Below, one piece after another: positions 46,005-55,422 of a stretch of 64,000 bases of DNA. The DNA comes from Balneatrix alpica DSM 16621. Lineage in GTDB: Bacteria > Pseudomonadota > Gammaproteobacteria > Pseudomonadales > Balneatricaceae. The position numbers and the translations under genes were made by a program. The DNA is taken from assembly GCF_000619885.1 (NCBI RefSeq), contig NZ_JHUZ01000015.1, positions 1 through 64,000 on the forward strand, read 5' to 3'. The notes under the pieces were generated by a model. It did no database searches, was not told the DNA's origin, and worked only from the letters and a program-made list of their open reading frames with translations. Each line of letters opens with the position of its first letter. The first letter of the stretch is position 1.

Positions 46005-47168
46005 TTACCCCTGCACGGCCTTTACGATTCGACCGCCCATTTCTTCCAGGTCGAGAATCTCATCGGCTAAATTCGCTTTGACGACTGCCATTGGCATTCC
46101 ATAAATAACGCAGGTTCGTTCACTCTGGGCCCAAACCAAACTACCCGTTTCTTTCAACATTCGTGAACCTTCTCGACCGTCAGCCCCCATCCCCGTTAAT
46201 ACTAAAGCCAATACTTTGCCTGGGAACTGCTTCGCTGCTGAACCAAAGGTAACATCGACTGACGGCTTGTAATTCAGACGCTCATCGCCCGGTAAAATGC
46301 GCACCCTCGCACCTTGCCGCTGCTCCACCATCATTTGTTTTCCCCCTGGAGCAAGTAATGCCACCCCTGGGCGAAGCTCATCACCATCCTCAGCCTCTTT
46401 AACCTGAATCTGGCAGAGTTGGTTAAGTCGTTCTGCAAAAGCTTTGGTAAAGGCGGCTGGCATATGCTGAACCAATACAATCGGAACTGGAAAAGATGCA
46501 GGCAGCTTAGTCAACACTTCCTGAAGCGCAACAGGCCCTCCAGTAGAAGTACCTATCGCCAATAATTGTACTTTCTTACCCAGGGCTCTACTGATAGGTG
46601 TAGGAGGGGGAGCAACCGGTGCCGGACGAGGTGGCGTAGCGCTTGTAGTACTCGCAGGGCGGGCAGCACGTAAAGCCGACACCCCGGTAGAACCAACCGG
46701 ACTTGGAGCCTGAGCGCTGCGGGGCTGCGCGCTGGAGTAGTCGCTCACACTGGGAGCAAACGCGCGACGGCGGCTAGTTGCTACAGCATAAACCTTATCC
46801 CGTAAGCTTCGCTCCATTTGCTCACGATTACGGGAAAAGTCATCAAAATTTTTCGGCAAATAATCTACCGCTCCAGCCTCTAAAGCCTGAAGCGTAATAC
46901 GTGCTCCTTCGTATGTAAGAGAGGAAAACATCAACACCGGCGTAGGACGCCGCTTCATGATCTCGGTAACAGCAGAAATACCATCCATCGACGGCATTTC
47001 ATAATCCATGGTAATAACATCAGGTGACAATTGAACCGCTTTATCAATTGCCACCCGACCATTGTCTGCAGTACCTACCACACGAAAACGCGGATCAGCC
47101 TCCAGTATTTCCGTTACTCGCCGACGAAAGAAAGCCGAGTCATCTACCACCAACACGGTGATGGGCAT
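46005..47168 (-). CDS. cheB: Chemotaxis methylesterase/deamidase CheB
   Basis: CheB removes methyl groups from receptor glutamates during adaptation. The 387-residue product has an N-terminal receiver (phosphoacceptor D55 in TMDYEMP), a long Ala/Pro/Ser linker (about 140-195) and a methylesterase domain with LLAIGTSTGGPVALQE, VLVQHMPAAFT and LTGMGADG, which carry the Ser-His-Asp triad. The linker is longer than in E. coli CheB (349 residues). Confidence 0.96.
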   Translation of the reverse strand: MPITVLVVDDSAFFRRRVTEILEADPRFRVVGTADNGRVAIDKAVQLSPDVITMDYEMPSMDGISAVTEIMKRRPTPVLMFSSLTYEGARITLQALEAGAVDYLPKNFDDFSRNREQMERSLRDKVYAVATSRRRAFAPSVSDYSSAQPRSAQAPSPVGSTGVSALRAARPASTTSATPPRPAPVAPPPTPISRALGKKVQLLAIGTSTGGPVALQEVLTKLPASFPVPIVLVQHMPAAFTKAFAERLNQLCQIQVKEAEDGDELRPGVALLAPGGKQMMVEQRQGARVRILPGDERLNYKPSVDVTFGSAAKQFPGKVLALVLTGMGADGREGSRMLKETGSLVWAQSERTCVIYGMPMAVVKANLADEILDLEEMGGRIVKAVQG

Positions 47169-47206
47169 TATTAAACTCCTACCTAAGGCGAACTAACGCC
47201 CATTAC

Positions 47207-49588
47207 TCAGGAACGAGAAGCATAATGCTTCAAAAGACTAGGCAAATCCAAGATCAACGCAATACGTCCGTCACCGGTAATGGTTGCTCCAGAAATACCT
47301 GGCGTTCCGTGTAACATCTTGCCAAGGGGTTTAATCACGACTTCTTCTTGCCCTACCAGCTGATCAACAACAAAACCAACTCGCTGAGTGCCCACATTCA
47401 CGATGACCACATGACCGGTTTTAGCACGCTTTTCATCCCGGGGCATATCAACCAACCAACGATGCAAATAGAACAGGGGCAGGGGCTTCTCTCTCACCAC
47501 TACCACTTCCTGGCCATCCACCACATTGGTCTTAGTCAGATCCAGATTGAAGATCTCATTGACATTCACCAGCGGCAAAGCAAATGCTTGATTATCCAGC
47601 ATAATCATCAGGGTCGGCATAATGGCCAAGGTTAAGGGTACCTTGATCTCTATACGCGATCCTTTGCCTTTTATTGACTTAACACTGAGTGAGCCATTGA
47701 GCTGGGTGATCTTTGTTTTCACCACATCCATACCCACACCACGACCAGATACATCCGAAATCTCGGTCTTAGTGGAGAAGCCTGGTGCAAAAATCAGATG
47801 GAAACACTCTGTGTCAGAAAGACGCTCTGCAGCATCGGCATCTAACACGCCTTTCTCTACCGCTTTTTGACGCAATTTTTCCGGATCCATACCTGCGCCA
47901 TCGTCATCGATGGACAACAAAATATGATCCCCTTCCTGCTGGGCAGAAAGTATCACTGTCCCACCACGAGGTTTACCGGCTTGTTCCCGGACATCAGGAG
48001 ACTCTACGCCGTGATCAACTGCATTGCGTACCAAGTGGACAAGCGGATCAGCCAAGGCTTCTACTAGGTTCTTATCCAAATCGGTTTCTTCACCGATTAA
48101 CTCCAGATTCACCTCTTTTTTCAGTGTTCTGGCCAAATCACGCACAACCCTGGGGAAACGACCAAACACCTTTTTAATCGGCTGCATTCGGGTCTTCATC
48201 ACAGATGTCTGCAAATCACCCGTGACAACATCCAAGCTCGCCACTGCTTTGGCTAACTCTTCGTCGTCATTCTTCATACCAATTCGCACCAAGCGGTTAC
48301 GAACCAATACCAACTCACCCACCATATTCATGATGTCATCAAGGCGCTTGGTATCAACACGCACCGTTGTTTCTGCAGCAGGCGCTTTATCTGCTGCAGC
48401 CTTGGCCGGCGCGGCAGGAGCTGCTGCCGGTACGCGGGCAGCGGGCGCCTCCACTTTTGCGGGTGCCGCAGGTGCTGCAGGCTTAACAGGTGCGACTGGC
48501 TTAGTAGCCGCAGGCGCAGGCGCAGGTTTAGTCACAGGCGCAGCAGCTGGTTTGGCTGCGGCAGCCGGCTTAACCGCAGGCGGAGTTGCTGGTTTGGCAG
48601 GCTCCGGAGCTTTTACTGGTTTTGTTTCAGGTGCAGAGGCTGCAGGTGCTTCTTCTCCCTGGAAGTGCGCAAACGCGCCTTTCCCCTGCCCCTGCAACTC
48701 ATCCATTAACTTATCGAACTCATCGTCTGTAATGAGATCTTCATTGCCACTTTTGCTCTCGCTGACAGGTGCGGCAGCAGGCGCACTGGGCTCTTCTTCA
48801 GCTTGCTGGGGTACGCCAGCATGCTTACCTTCTCCATGCAGCTGATCGAGCAAGGCTTCAAACTCATCATCAGTGATGTCACCTGAGTCTTCGGCCACCG
48901 GCGCGGGGGCCACAGGTGTAGACTCCGCCACCACAGAGGGGCCTTTTCCTGCACCATGCAGCTCATCTAGCAGATGCTCAAACTCATCCTCAGTGATTTC
49001 ATCTCCACTAGCGGTAGTTTCTTCTACCTCAGACTGAGCAACTTCCGCCGCTTCCTGTTCATCTGAAATCACCTGGAGCAAGTGCTCAAACTCATCGTCA
49101 GAGATATCGCCAGACGGCTCTACCTCTGACGAAGTCTCTTCCTCTACAACATATTCAGGCTCTTCGTATGCTGCCTCTGCCGCCACGGCATTCTCATCTT
49201 CCGGCTCAGCCAAAAGAGATAATGCATGGAGTAAGTTTGGATCGGCAGGAGTCGGCTCTTGCCCAGAGCGCACCTGCTCAAACATAGCATTAACAGTATC
49301 AAGAGCCTGAAGGACGACATCCATCAGCTCAGAAGTCACTCTGCGTTTACCATTACGCAGAATATCGAAGACGTTCTCCGCTATATGACAACAATCCACC
49401 AGGGCGGTGAGTTGTAAAAAGCCAGCTCCCCCTTTGACTGTATGAAAACCACGGAAAATGGCGTTCAGCAGATCACGATCTTCAGGACGCTGTTCCAGGT
49501 CCACAAGTTGCTCAGAGAGCAGCTCAAGAATTTCGCCTGCCTCGACCAGAAAGTCCTGAAGAATTTCTTCATCTACTTCTAAGCTCAT
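47207..49588 (-). CDS. cheA: Chemotaxis histidine kinase CheA
   Basis: CheA phosphorylates CheY and CheB in response to receptors. The 793-residue product has the Hpt/P1 domain with phospho-His49 (FHTVKGGAGFL), an extended acidic and then Ala/Pro-rich linker (about 130-410), a P3 dimerisation helix (VDTKRLDDIMNMVGELVLVRNRL), a P4 kinase domain (HLVRNAVDHGVES, GRGVGMDVVK) and a C-terminal CheW-like P5. No P2 CheY-binding domain is evident. In its place four copies of a D-x-x-(T/S)-x-DEFE-x-L-(L/M) motif lie at 160-177, 195-215, 235-255 and 284-304. It lies 11 bases after cheZ. Confidence 0.96.
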   Translation of the reverse strand: MSLEVDEEILQDFLVEAGEILELLSEQLVDLEQRPEDRDLLNAIFRGFHTVKGGAGFLQLTALVDCCHIAENVFDILRNGKRRVTSELMDVVLQALDTVNAMFEQVRSGQEPTPADPNLLHALSLLAEPEDENAVAAEAAYEEPEYVVEEETSSEVEPSGDISDDEFEHLLQVISDEQEAAEVAQSEVEETTASGDEITEDEFEHLLDELHGAGKGPSVVAESTPVAPAPVAEDSGDITDDEFEALLDQLHGEGKHAGVPQQAEEEPSAPAAAPVSESKSGNEDLITDDEFDKLMDELQGQGKGAFAHFQGEEAPAASAPETKPVKAPEPAKPATPPAVKPAAAAKPAAAPVTKPAPAPAATKPVAPVKPAAPAAPAKVEAPAARVPAAAPAAPAKAAADKAPAAETTVRVDTKRLDDIMNMVGELVLVRNRLVRIGMKNDDEELAKAVASLDVVTGDLQTSVMKTRMQPIKKVFGRFPRVVRDLARTLKKEVNLELIGEETDLDKNLVEALADPLVHLVRNAVDHGVESPDVREQAGKPRGGTVILSAQQEGDHILLSIDDDGAGMDPEKLRQKAVEKGVLDADAAERLSDTECFHLIFAPGFSTKTEISDVSGRGVGMDVVKTKITQLNGSLSVKSIKGKGSRIEIKVPLTLAIMPTLMIMLDNQAFALPLVNVNEIFNLDLTKTNVVDGQEVVVVREKPLPLFYLHRWLVDMPRDEKRAKTGHVVIVNVGTQRVGFVVDQLVGQEEVVIKPLGKMLHGTPGISGATITGDGRIALILDLPSLLKHYASRS

Positions 49589-49599
49589 CCGGCCGCTCC

Positions 49600-50406
49600 T
49601 CAGAATCCGAGACTCGACAACAGGTCATCTACTTCGTCCTGGCCGGATACCACATCCTTTTTGCCGGCACTAGGCAGCTGAGGACCTTCGCCTTTCTGCT
49701 TGTGTTGCTGATTTCGTTCTTCAACATCAACCATGTCATGCTTGATGCCAGTAATACAATCAACCTTACCAGCCATGCGCACCATGCTTACCAAGCTACG
49801 CTCTACTTCTGTCACGAGCGTAATAACACGCTTGATCAATTGACCAGTTAAGTCCTGATAACCCTGAGCCATCAGGATTTCAGTTAGATTGGAGTTCAGG
49901 GTAGTTGAGCCTTTTTCGACCTCAGTCAAGAAGTCGGAAGTACGCTTGAATAGCTCACGAAACGCCTGAGCATCCATTTCCCGCTTAACTAACTTCGACC
50001 AGTCTTTACGCAGCATTTGTGCCTGATTACCAAGCTGATCCGCCAAGGGCACACACATATCCACCATATCCATGGTGCGATTAGCCGCATTACTGGTGAG
50101 TTCAAGTACATAGCTCAGGCGCTCAGACGCATCAGCTATGTTGTTGACTTCCGCCGCATTGGTTGCATTAGCAACAATCGGATTGTGTTCCATATCGTTA
50201 TGGAACGACTTGATTGACTCATGCAGCGCTCGTGTCAGCTTACCCACTTCATGATAGAGCGCCTCGTTACGCGCTTCACTCAAACGGTGGATGACCTGAA
50301 TGGCCCCGCTGAAATCGCCATTTTCAAGCTGCCCCACAATCTCATCAGCCCCTTTACGCAGGGTCTGCTCAAAATCGTGCAGCTCTACTGTTTCTTTTCC
50401 CGTCAT
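49600..50406 (-). CDS. cheZ: Chemotaxis phosphatase CheZ
   Basis: CheZ dephosphorylates CheY-P. The 268-residue product is a long helical hairpin with the catalytic-loop segment EILMAQGYQDLTGQLIKRVITLV, where the conserved Asp-x-x-x-Gln acts, and a C-terminal CheY-binding tail (DEVDDLLSSLGF). It lies 12 bases after cheY on the same strand. Confidence 0.95.
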   Translation of the reverse strand: MTGKETVELHDFEQTLRKGADEIVGQLENGDFSGAIQVIHRLSEARNEALYHEVGKLTRALHESIKSFHNDMEHNPIVANATNAAEVNNIADASERLSYVLELTSNAANRTMDMVDMCVPLADQLGNQAQMLRKDWSKLVKREMDAQAFRELFKRTSDFLTEVEKGSTTLNSNLTEILMAQGYQDLTGQLIKRVITLVTEVERSLVSMVRMAGKVDCITGIKHDMVDVEERNQQHKQKGEGPQLPSAGKKDVVSGQDEVDDLLSSLGF

Positions 50407-50418
50407 ATCAGGGCTACC

Positions 50419-50799
50419 TTATTGAGCGGCATCAATACGTTCGAAGATTTTTTCAATCTTTTCCTTCAGAACGGCTGCCGTGAAGGGCTTAACCACGTAA
50501 CCATTTACCCCCGCTTGAGCAGCTGCAATGATCTGCTCTCGCTTAGCTTCTGCTGTCACCATCAGCACTGGAAGGCGGCAAAGTTTAGGATCAGCACGCA
50601 CTGCCTTAAGCAAATCGATACCTGTCATGCCGGGCATATTCCAGTCCGTCACCAGAAAATCGATATTGCCACTCTTCAGAATGGGCAACGCTGTACTGCC
50701 ATCATCAGCTTCCACAGTGTTGGTGAAGCCGAGGTCGCGCAGCAAGTTTTTGATAATCCGTCTCATTGTGGAGAAATCGTCGACAATGAGAATTTTCAT
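50419..50799 (-). CDS. cheY: Chemotaxis response regulator CheY
   Basis: CheY-P binds FliM to reverse flagellar rotation. The 126-residue product is a lone receiver with phosphoacceptor D52 (TDWNMPGM), the acidic pair near D7-D8, switch Thr in MVTAEAK and Lys in VVKPF. Pseudomonas CheY starts [11 protein letters not shown], matching the ATG at 50799. A TTG at 50811 has GGAGG five bases upstream and an ATG at 50826 is also in frame, so four to nine extra residues are possible. Confidence 0.95.
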   Translation of the reverse strand: MKILIVDDFSTMRRIIKNLLRDLGFTNTVEADDGSTALPILKSGNIDFLVTDWNMPGMTGIDLLKAVRADPKLCRLPVLMVTAEAKREQIIAAAQAGVNGYVVKPFTAAVLKEKIEKIFERIDAAQ

Positions 50800-50889
50800 G
50801 TTTTTATCCAAGGCAACCTCCGTCATGCCTCAACGGCTGAGCCCAATGCTCTTAAAACTAGTTTAGCTTCAATTCTTTACAAGAGGAGC

Positions 50890-51609
50890 TTAAACAGAAT
50901 CACGCCATCCCGCCAACTTAGCACGCAAACGCATCGCTGCCTGACTATGTATTTGGCATACACGCGATTCACTCACCCCCAATACTGCACCAATTTCTTT
51001 TAAGTTCAGTTCCTCATCATAATACAACGATAAGACTAACCGCTCCCGCTCAGGCAGCGTTTCAATGGCCGCCGCTAAGCTACTAGCAAACTCTTCTTGT
51101 GTGTGCGCATGCTCTGGAGAGGCTTCCACCCCTGCCACTTGCATGGCCGGTTCATCTTCATCCTGCCCAGTCAGGGCATCGAAACTAAACAGCTTCGTAC
51201 AAGCACTGTCCTGTAACATGCTATGGTATTCAGCCAAGGAAACTCCAAGCTCGCTGGCAATTTCCTGATCCTTCGCTTCTCGTCCGGTACGCGCCTCAAT
51301 CGACTGAATTGCTTCACTCACACGTCGCCCATTACGATGCACCGAACGAGGAGACCAATCTCCCTTACGCACTTCATCTATGATGGCGCCGCGGATACGG
51401 ATACCAGCATAGGTCTCAAAACTTGCTCCCTTACTAGCATCATACTTCCGTGATGCTTCTAACAAACCGATCATGCCGGCCTGAAGGAGATCCTCCAAAA
51501 CCACATTGGAGGGTAACCTCGCCATCAAGTGATAAGCGATACGCTTTACCAAAGGCGCGTACTGGGTAACCAAATCCTGCCCTGATGCTAAAGACGAAGG
51601 AGTGTACAT
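50890..51609 (-). CDS. fliA: RNA polymerase sigma factor FliA (sigma-28)
   Basis: FliA directs late flagellar and chemotaxis promoters. The 239-residue product has sigma regions 2 (PLVKRIAYHLMARLPSNVVLEDLLQAG, DASKGASFETYAGIRIRGAIIDEVRKGDW), 3 and 4 (LVLSLYYDEELNLKEIGAVLGVSESRVCQIHSQA). AAGGAAAGG precedes the ATG. It follows flhF by 53 bases; the flhG/fleN gene usually found between flhF and fliA is missing. Confidence 0.97.
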   Translation of the reverse strand: MYTPSSLASGQDLVTQYAPLVKRIAYHLMARLPSNVVLEDLLQAGMIGLLEASRKYDASKGASFETYAGIRIRGAIIDEVRKGDWSPRSVHRNGRRVSEAIQSIEARTGREAKDQEIASELGVSLAEYHSMLQDSACTKLFSFDALTGQDEDEPAMQVAGVEASPEHAHTQEEFASSLAAAIETLPERERLVLSLYYDEELNLKEIGAVLGVSESRVCQIHSQAAMRLRAKLAGWRDSV

Positions 51610-51662
51610 GCCTTTCCTTTCTTACCCCGAAAACGCTGATTCGTCATACTCTATATACTGAC

Positions 51663-53168
51663 TCAACCCGCTCGCCCAAGGCTTTGAGCAAAATGCTGGC
51701 TGATAGATACACTTTCTGTCGCCTGATCGACAATATGCAACGCTCGACTGACCAAACTGGCAGACTTCGCCAGAGCTAAATCATCTGGCACCCGCTGACC
51801 ATCGGTAATGTAGGCAATGCGCAACCCCTGCTCAATCACCACACTAAGAGCCTCTCCTAAGTTCAGGGCTTCATCCGCTTTTGTAAGCACACCACCATCT
51901 ACCCCTAGAGGTCGATAACTCTGATAAGCAGCTCTTAACACCTGCAATTGGCTGGTACAAGGCAAAACCAGGAGTTTACGCATTTTTAAGGAAACCTGGT
52001 TGAGCTGACGCAACTGTTTATCACGATGCACATCCTGCGCGCTCATTCCGGCAGTATCAATCAGCACCAAGGTTTTATCACGAAGAGAATGTAAAACTTC
52101 ATTGAGAGAGTGACGCTCATCCACCACTCTGACCGGTACATCAAGAATATGGCCAAACACTCGTAACTGCTCATGGGCAGCAATACGATAGCAATCTGTC
52201 GTAACCAATGCCAAACCAGCACTGCCATGTTGCAAAACATAACGAGTAGCTAATTTGCCAATAGTAGTGGTTTTGCCACTCCCCGTTGGCCCAATCAGCG
52301 CCAGCATCCCACCGCGTTCAGCCAAGTCATCTGGGTAAGTTAAAACCTGCTCCGCCAACTTAGCTAAAGTGTGTTTCCAAGCTTGGCGTACGTCCGCCTC
52401 ACCTTCTGCCAGCTGCGAAAGCTTTCGCGATAAGGGAACCGCTAACCCAAGCTTATGCAGGCGCGTTTGAAGCTGAATTTGCACATTTTTATGTGGGTCC
52501 TGCCCACTGGGTTTAGGCCGATGGAGTTGACGCTCCAACAAGCCTCGCAACTGTTCAATTTCTGACTTCATCGCCGCGATCGTCGATGAAGGCTCTTCAC
52601 GGGCTACACCAGTTTGAGAGTGATATGTAGGAGCTGGCTCTGGCTGCGCAGGAGGCGCTGCCGGCTCCTGCATTGCCGTTGAATGAGATCTAGGCTCTGT
52701 TTGGCGACGCGATTGACGCTCTTGCTCCAGACGCGCTAATAGCGTGGCAATGGACTCGGTATCCAGTCCCCGTTCTGAGCGCATTGGCTCACCTGGCGCA
52801 TGAATACGCCCTTGCTGGCCTTGTCGCTCTTGCTGAAAACGTTTTGCTAAGGGAGAAGGACTCTTACCAGCACGGATAGAAGCACTGGAATAGACATCTG
52901 TTGGAGCCTCTGCCGCATCATCTATAAGTAAACGAGGATCAGTATATGCATCAGGTGTACGACGTTCTGATTGGGGAGCAGCACTAGGTGAGCTTTTGGT
53001 AGCGGGAGCTGCTTGGCTAGCAGGTGGCTCATAATCAATCGCCACCATGATTTCAATACCACCAGCCACGCGCTTATTAGACAAAATAACAGCGTCAGGG
53101 CCAACTTCCTGTCGGACCTGTCTCATTGCTTGTCGCATATCAGGGGCAAAGAAGCGCTTAATCTTCAA
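51663..53168 (-). CDS. flhF: Flagellar biosynthesis GTPase FlhF
   Basis: FlhF is an SRP-type GTPase that sets the polar site of flagellar assembly. The 501-residue product has an N-terminal basic domain (MKIKRFFAPDMRQAMRQVRQEVG), a Pro/Gln-rich middle (about 50-200) and an NG domain with P-loop GPTGSGKT at 293-300, VLIDTAGM and TKADEA. It lies 63 bases after flhA. Polar placement fits the whole gene set. Confidence 0.96.
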   Translation of the reverse strand: MKIKRFFAPDMRQAMRQVRQEVGPDAVILSNKRVAGGIEIMVAIDYEPPASQAAPATKSSPSAAPQSERRTPDAYTDPRLLIDDAAEAPTDVYSSASIRAGKSPSPLAKRFQQERQGQQGRIHAPGEPMRSERGLDTESIATLLARLEQERQSRRQTEPRSHSTAMQEPAAPPAQPEPAPTYHSQTGVAREEPSSTIAAMKSEIEQLRGLLERQLHRPKPSGQDPHKNVQIQLQTRLHKLGLAVPLSRKLSQLAEGEADVRQAWKHTLAKLAEQVLTYPDDLAERGGMLALIGPTGSGKTTTIGKLATRYVLQHGSAGLALVTTDCYRIAAHEQLRVFGHILDVPVRVVDERHSLNEVLHSLRDKTLVLIDTAGMSAQDVHRDKQLRQLNQVSLKMRKLLVLPCTSQLQVLRAAYQSYRPLGVDGGVLTKADEALNLGEALSVVIEQGLRIAYITDGQRVPDDLALAKSASLVSRALHIVDQATESVSISQHFAQSLGRAG

Positions 53169-53231
53169 TGCGTCCCCTCCTGCTATGAGTTCCGCTCATA
53201 TGCTGCTAAGTCTACCCGCGCCACACTGTTG

Positions 53232-55343
53232 TTATGCTTGACCGCCGACGGTGGCCACTATTGTTATCTGTTTGTTCTCAGGTATTTCTTGATAAGAAAG
53301 CACATGAATGCTTTGTACGCCATAACGTACAAACTTTGCCATCAATGGCCTTATCGGGGCAGCCACTAGCAATACTGCAGGGCGACCAGCCATTTCTTGC
53401 TGCTGAGCCACTTCTTGCAACGATCGCTGCAAACGCTCAGCCATGCCCGGCTCAAGTATAAGCCCATCCTCCTGGCTTTGCTGACTCTGTTGGAACGAAC
53501 GCAATAATAATTGTTCCAACTGAGGGTCCAGAGTAATAACCGGCAAATCCTGCTGATTACCATTTATGTTCTGAATAATCATTTTTGCTAGGGCAATTCG
53601 TACCGCAGCAGTTAACTGCACCGGATCCTGCCCCCTTGGCGCGGCCTCTGCTAAGGCCTCAGCAATAGTACGAATATCCCTGATCGGCACCTGCTCACGC
53701 AACAAATTTTGCAATACTTTCAAGACAATACTAACCGATAGCATGCCAGGCACCAAGGACTCGACCAGCTTCGGTGCTGTTTTAGCCAGATTATCCAAAA
53801 GATGTTGCACTTCTTCGTGGCCTAGCATTTCTGCCGAACTTTCATGCATCACCTGATTTAAGTGGGTTGCAATGACAGTACTAGGATCAACCACTGTATA
53901 TCCCAAGGTCTGAGCATGATCTTTTTGTCCCGGATCAATCCAGACTGCATCCAAGCCAAAGGCAGGATCTTTAGCTTCTATTCCGCGCAAACTACCAAAC
54001 ACTTGGCCAGGATTAATCGCCAACTCTTTATCGGGATAGATTTCCGCCTCCCCTACAATTACTCCCATAATGGTGATTCGATAACCACCAGGCATTAAGT
54101 CAAGATTGTCGCGAATATGCACAGAAGGCACCAAGAAGCCTAAATCTTGGGAAAGCTTCTTCCGCACTCCCTTAATGCGGGTTAATAACTGACCACCCTG
54201 AGATTTATCCACTAACGGAATTAAACGGTAACCAACTTCTAAGCCAACCATATCGACTGGCCCCACATCATCCCAACTCAAGTCCCGCTGCTCCGGCGCA
54301 TCCGCCACTACGGTCTGACGCCGCTGGTCTTCCAGCTCCAGACGAGCCTGTTCTTGGTTACGTTTATGCACCCAGTAGGCTCCGCCCCCCGCCAAGGCAG
54401 CTAAGCCAATAAAAGCCAGATGAGGCATACCAGGGATAATTCCCATAATCAGCATAATCCCAGCCGTAACTGCCAATGCCTTAGGCGAGGAAAACATTTG
54501 CCGACTAACTTGCTGCCCCATGTCTTCAGAGGTGCTAACACGCGTCACTATCACTGCCGCAGCGGTAGATAGTAATAAGGAAGGTATTTGTGCGACCAAA
54601 CCATCACCGATGGTTAACAAAATGTAGATACGAATTGCATCATTGAAACTAAGCCCATGCTGCAACATGCCAATGAGCAAACCACCAATAATGTTGATAA
54701 AAAGAATCAGGATACCCGCCACCGCATCGCCACGGACAAACTTACTGGCACCATCCATAGAGCCATAGAAGTCCGCTTCCTGGGTAATATCCTGTCGCCG
54801 CCGCTGAGCCTCTTCCTGGTTGATTAACCCAGCATTCAAATCAGCGTCGATAGCCATTTGCTTACCAGGCATAGCATCCAGAATAAAGCGTGCGCTCACT
54901 TCAGAAATACGGCCTGCTCCCTTGGTGACCACCACAAAGTTAATAATCATCAAAATGGCAAAAACGACCAAGCCCACCACATAGTTGCCACCGATCACAA
55001 CCTCACCGAAGGCGGCAATCACCTTGCCAGCTGCATCTCCCCCTTCATGACCATAGAGTAAGACAACTCGCGTTGAGGCAACGTTCAGCGCCAGGCGCAA
55101 TAAGGTGGCAACCAAGAGGACAGTAGGAAACACCGCAAAATCCAGTGGTCGCATGGCATAGACACTGACAAGCAGAATCACCAGCGACAGTGCGATGTTA
55201 AATGTAAAAAAGACGTCCAACAGAAAAGGCGGCATCGGCAATGTCATCATTGCCAGCAATACCAGCAATAAGATAGGAACGCCGAGACTACCGCGGCTCA
55301 AACTGCGGAGATGGGTACTGAGTTGGGCTCGATCTAAAGCCAT
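53232..55343 (-). CDS. flhA: Flagellar export gate protein FlhA
   Basis: FlhA is the large gate protein of the flagellar type III export apparatus; its cytoplasmic domain docks substrate-chaperone pairs. The 703-residue product has about eight N-terminal membrane helices with the conserved FHIPEP-type segment (LDAMPGKQMAIDADLNAG, RRQDITQEADFYGSMDGASKFVRGDA) and a C-terminal cytoplasmic half from about 340. It lies 79 bases after flhB. Confidence 0.97.
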   Translation of the reverse strand: MALDRAQLSTHLRSLSRGSLGVPILLLVLLAMMTLPMPPFLLDVFFTFNIALSLVILLVSVYAMRPLDFAVFPTVLLVATLLRLALNVASTRVVLLYGHEGGDAAGKVIAAFGEVVIGGNYVVGLVVFAILMIINFVVVTKGAGRISEVSARFILDAMPGKQMAIDADLNAGLINQEEAQRRRQDITQEADFYGSMDGASKFVRGDAVAGILILFINIIGGLLIGMLQHGLSFNDAIRIYILLTIGDGLVAQIPSLLLSTAAAVIVTRVSTSEDMGQQVSRQMFSSPKALAVTAGIMLIMGIIPGMPHLAFIGLAALAGGGAYWVHKRNQEQARLELEDQRRQTVVADAPEQRDLSWDDVGPVDMVGLEVGYRLIPLVDKSQGGQLLTRIKGVRKKLSQDLGFLVPSVHIRDNLDLMPGGYRITIMGVIVGEAEIYPDKELAINPGQVFGSLRGIEAKDPAFGLDAVWIDPGQKDHAQTLGYTVVDPSTVIATHLNQVMHESSAEMLGHEEVQHLLDNLAKTAPKLVESLVPGMLSVSIVLKVLQNLLREQVPIRDIRTIAEALAEAAPRGQDPVQLTAAVRIALAKMIIQNINGNQQDLPVITLDPQLEQLLLRSFQQSQQSQEDGLILEPGMAERLQRSLQEVAQQQEMAGRPAVLLVAAPIRPLMAKFVRYGVQSIHVLSYQEIPENKQITIVATVGGQA

Positions 55344-55422
55344 GAAATAGCGCTACCAGCAAACGTGCCCTGTAAGCATACGTAATTCAGACTCACTGGC
55401 AAGCGCCGCACTGCATTGCCAC

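Noticed and set aside
55344-55422. Sigma-54 promoter upstream of flhA
   Set aside because: A TGGCA is present, but no GC element falls at the required 10-base spacing.
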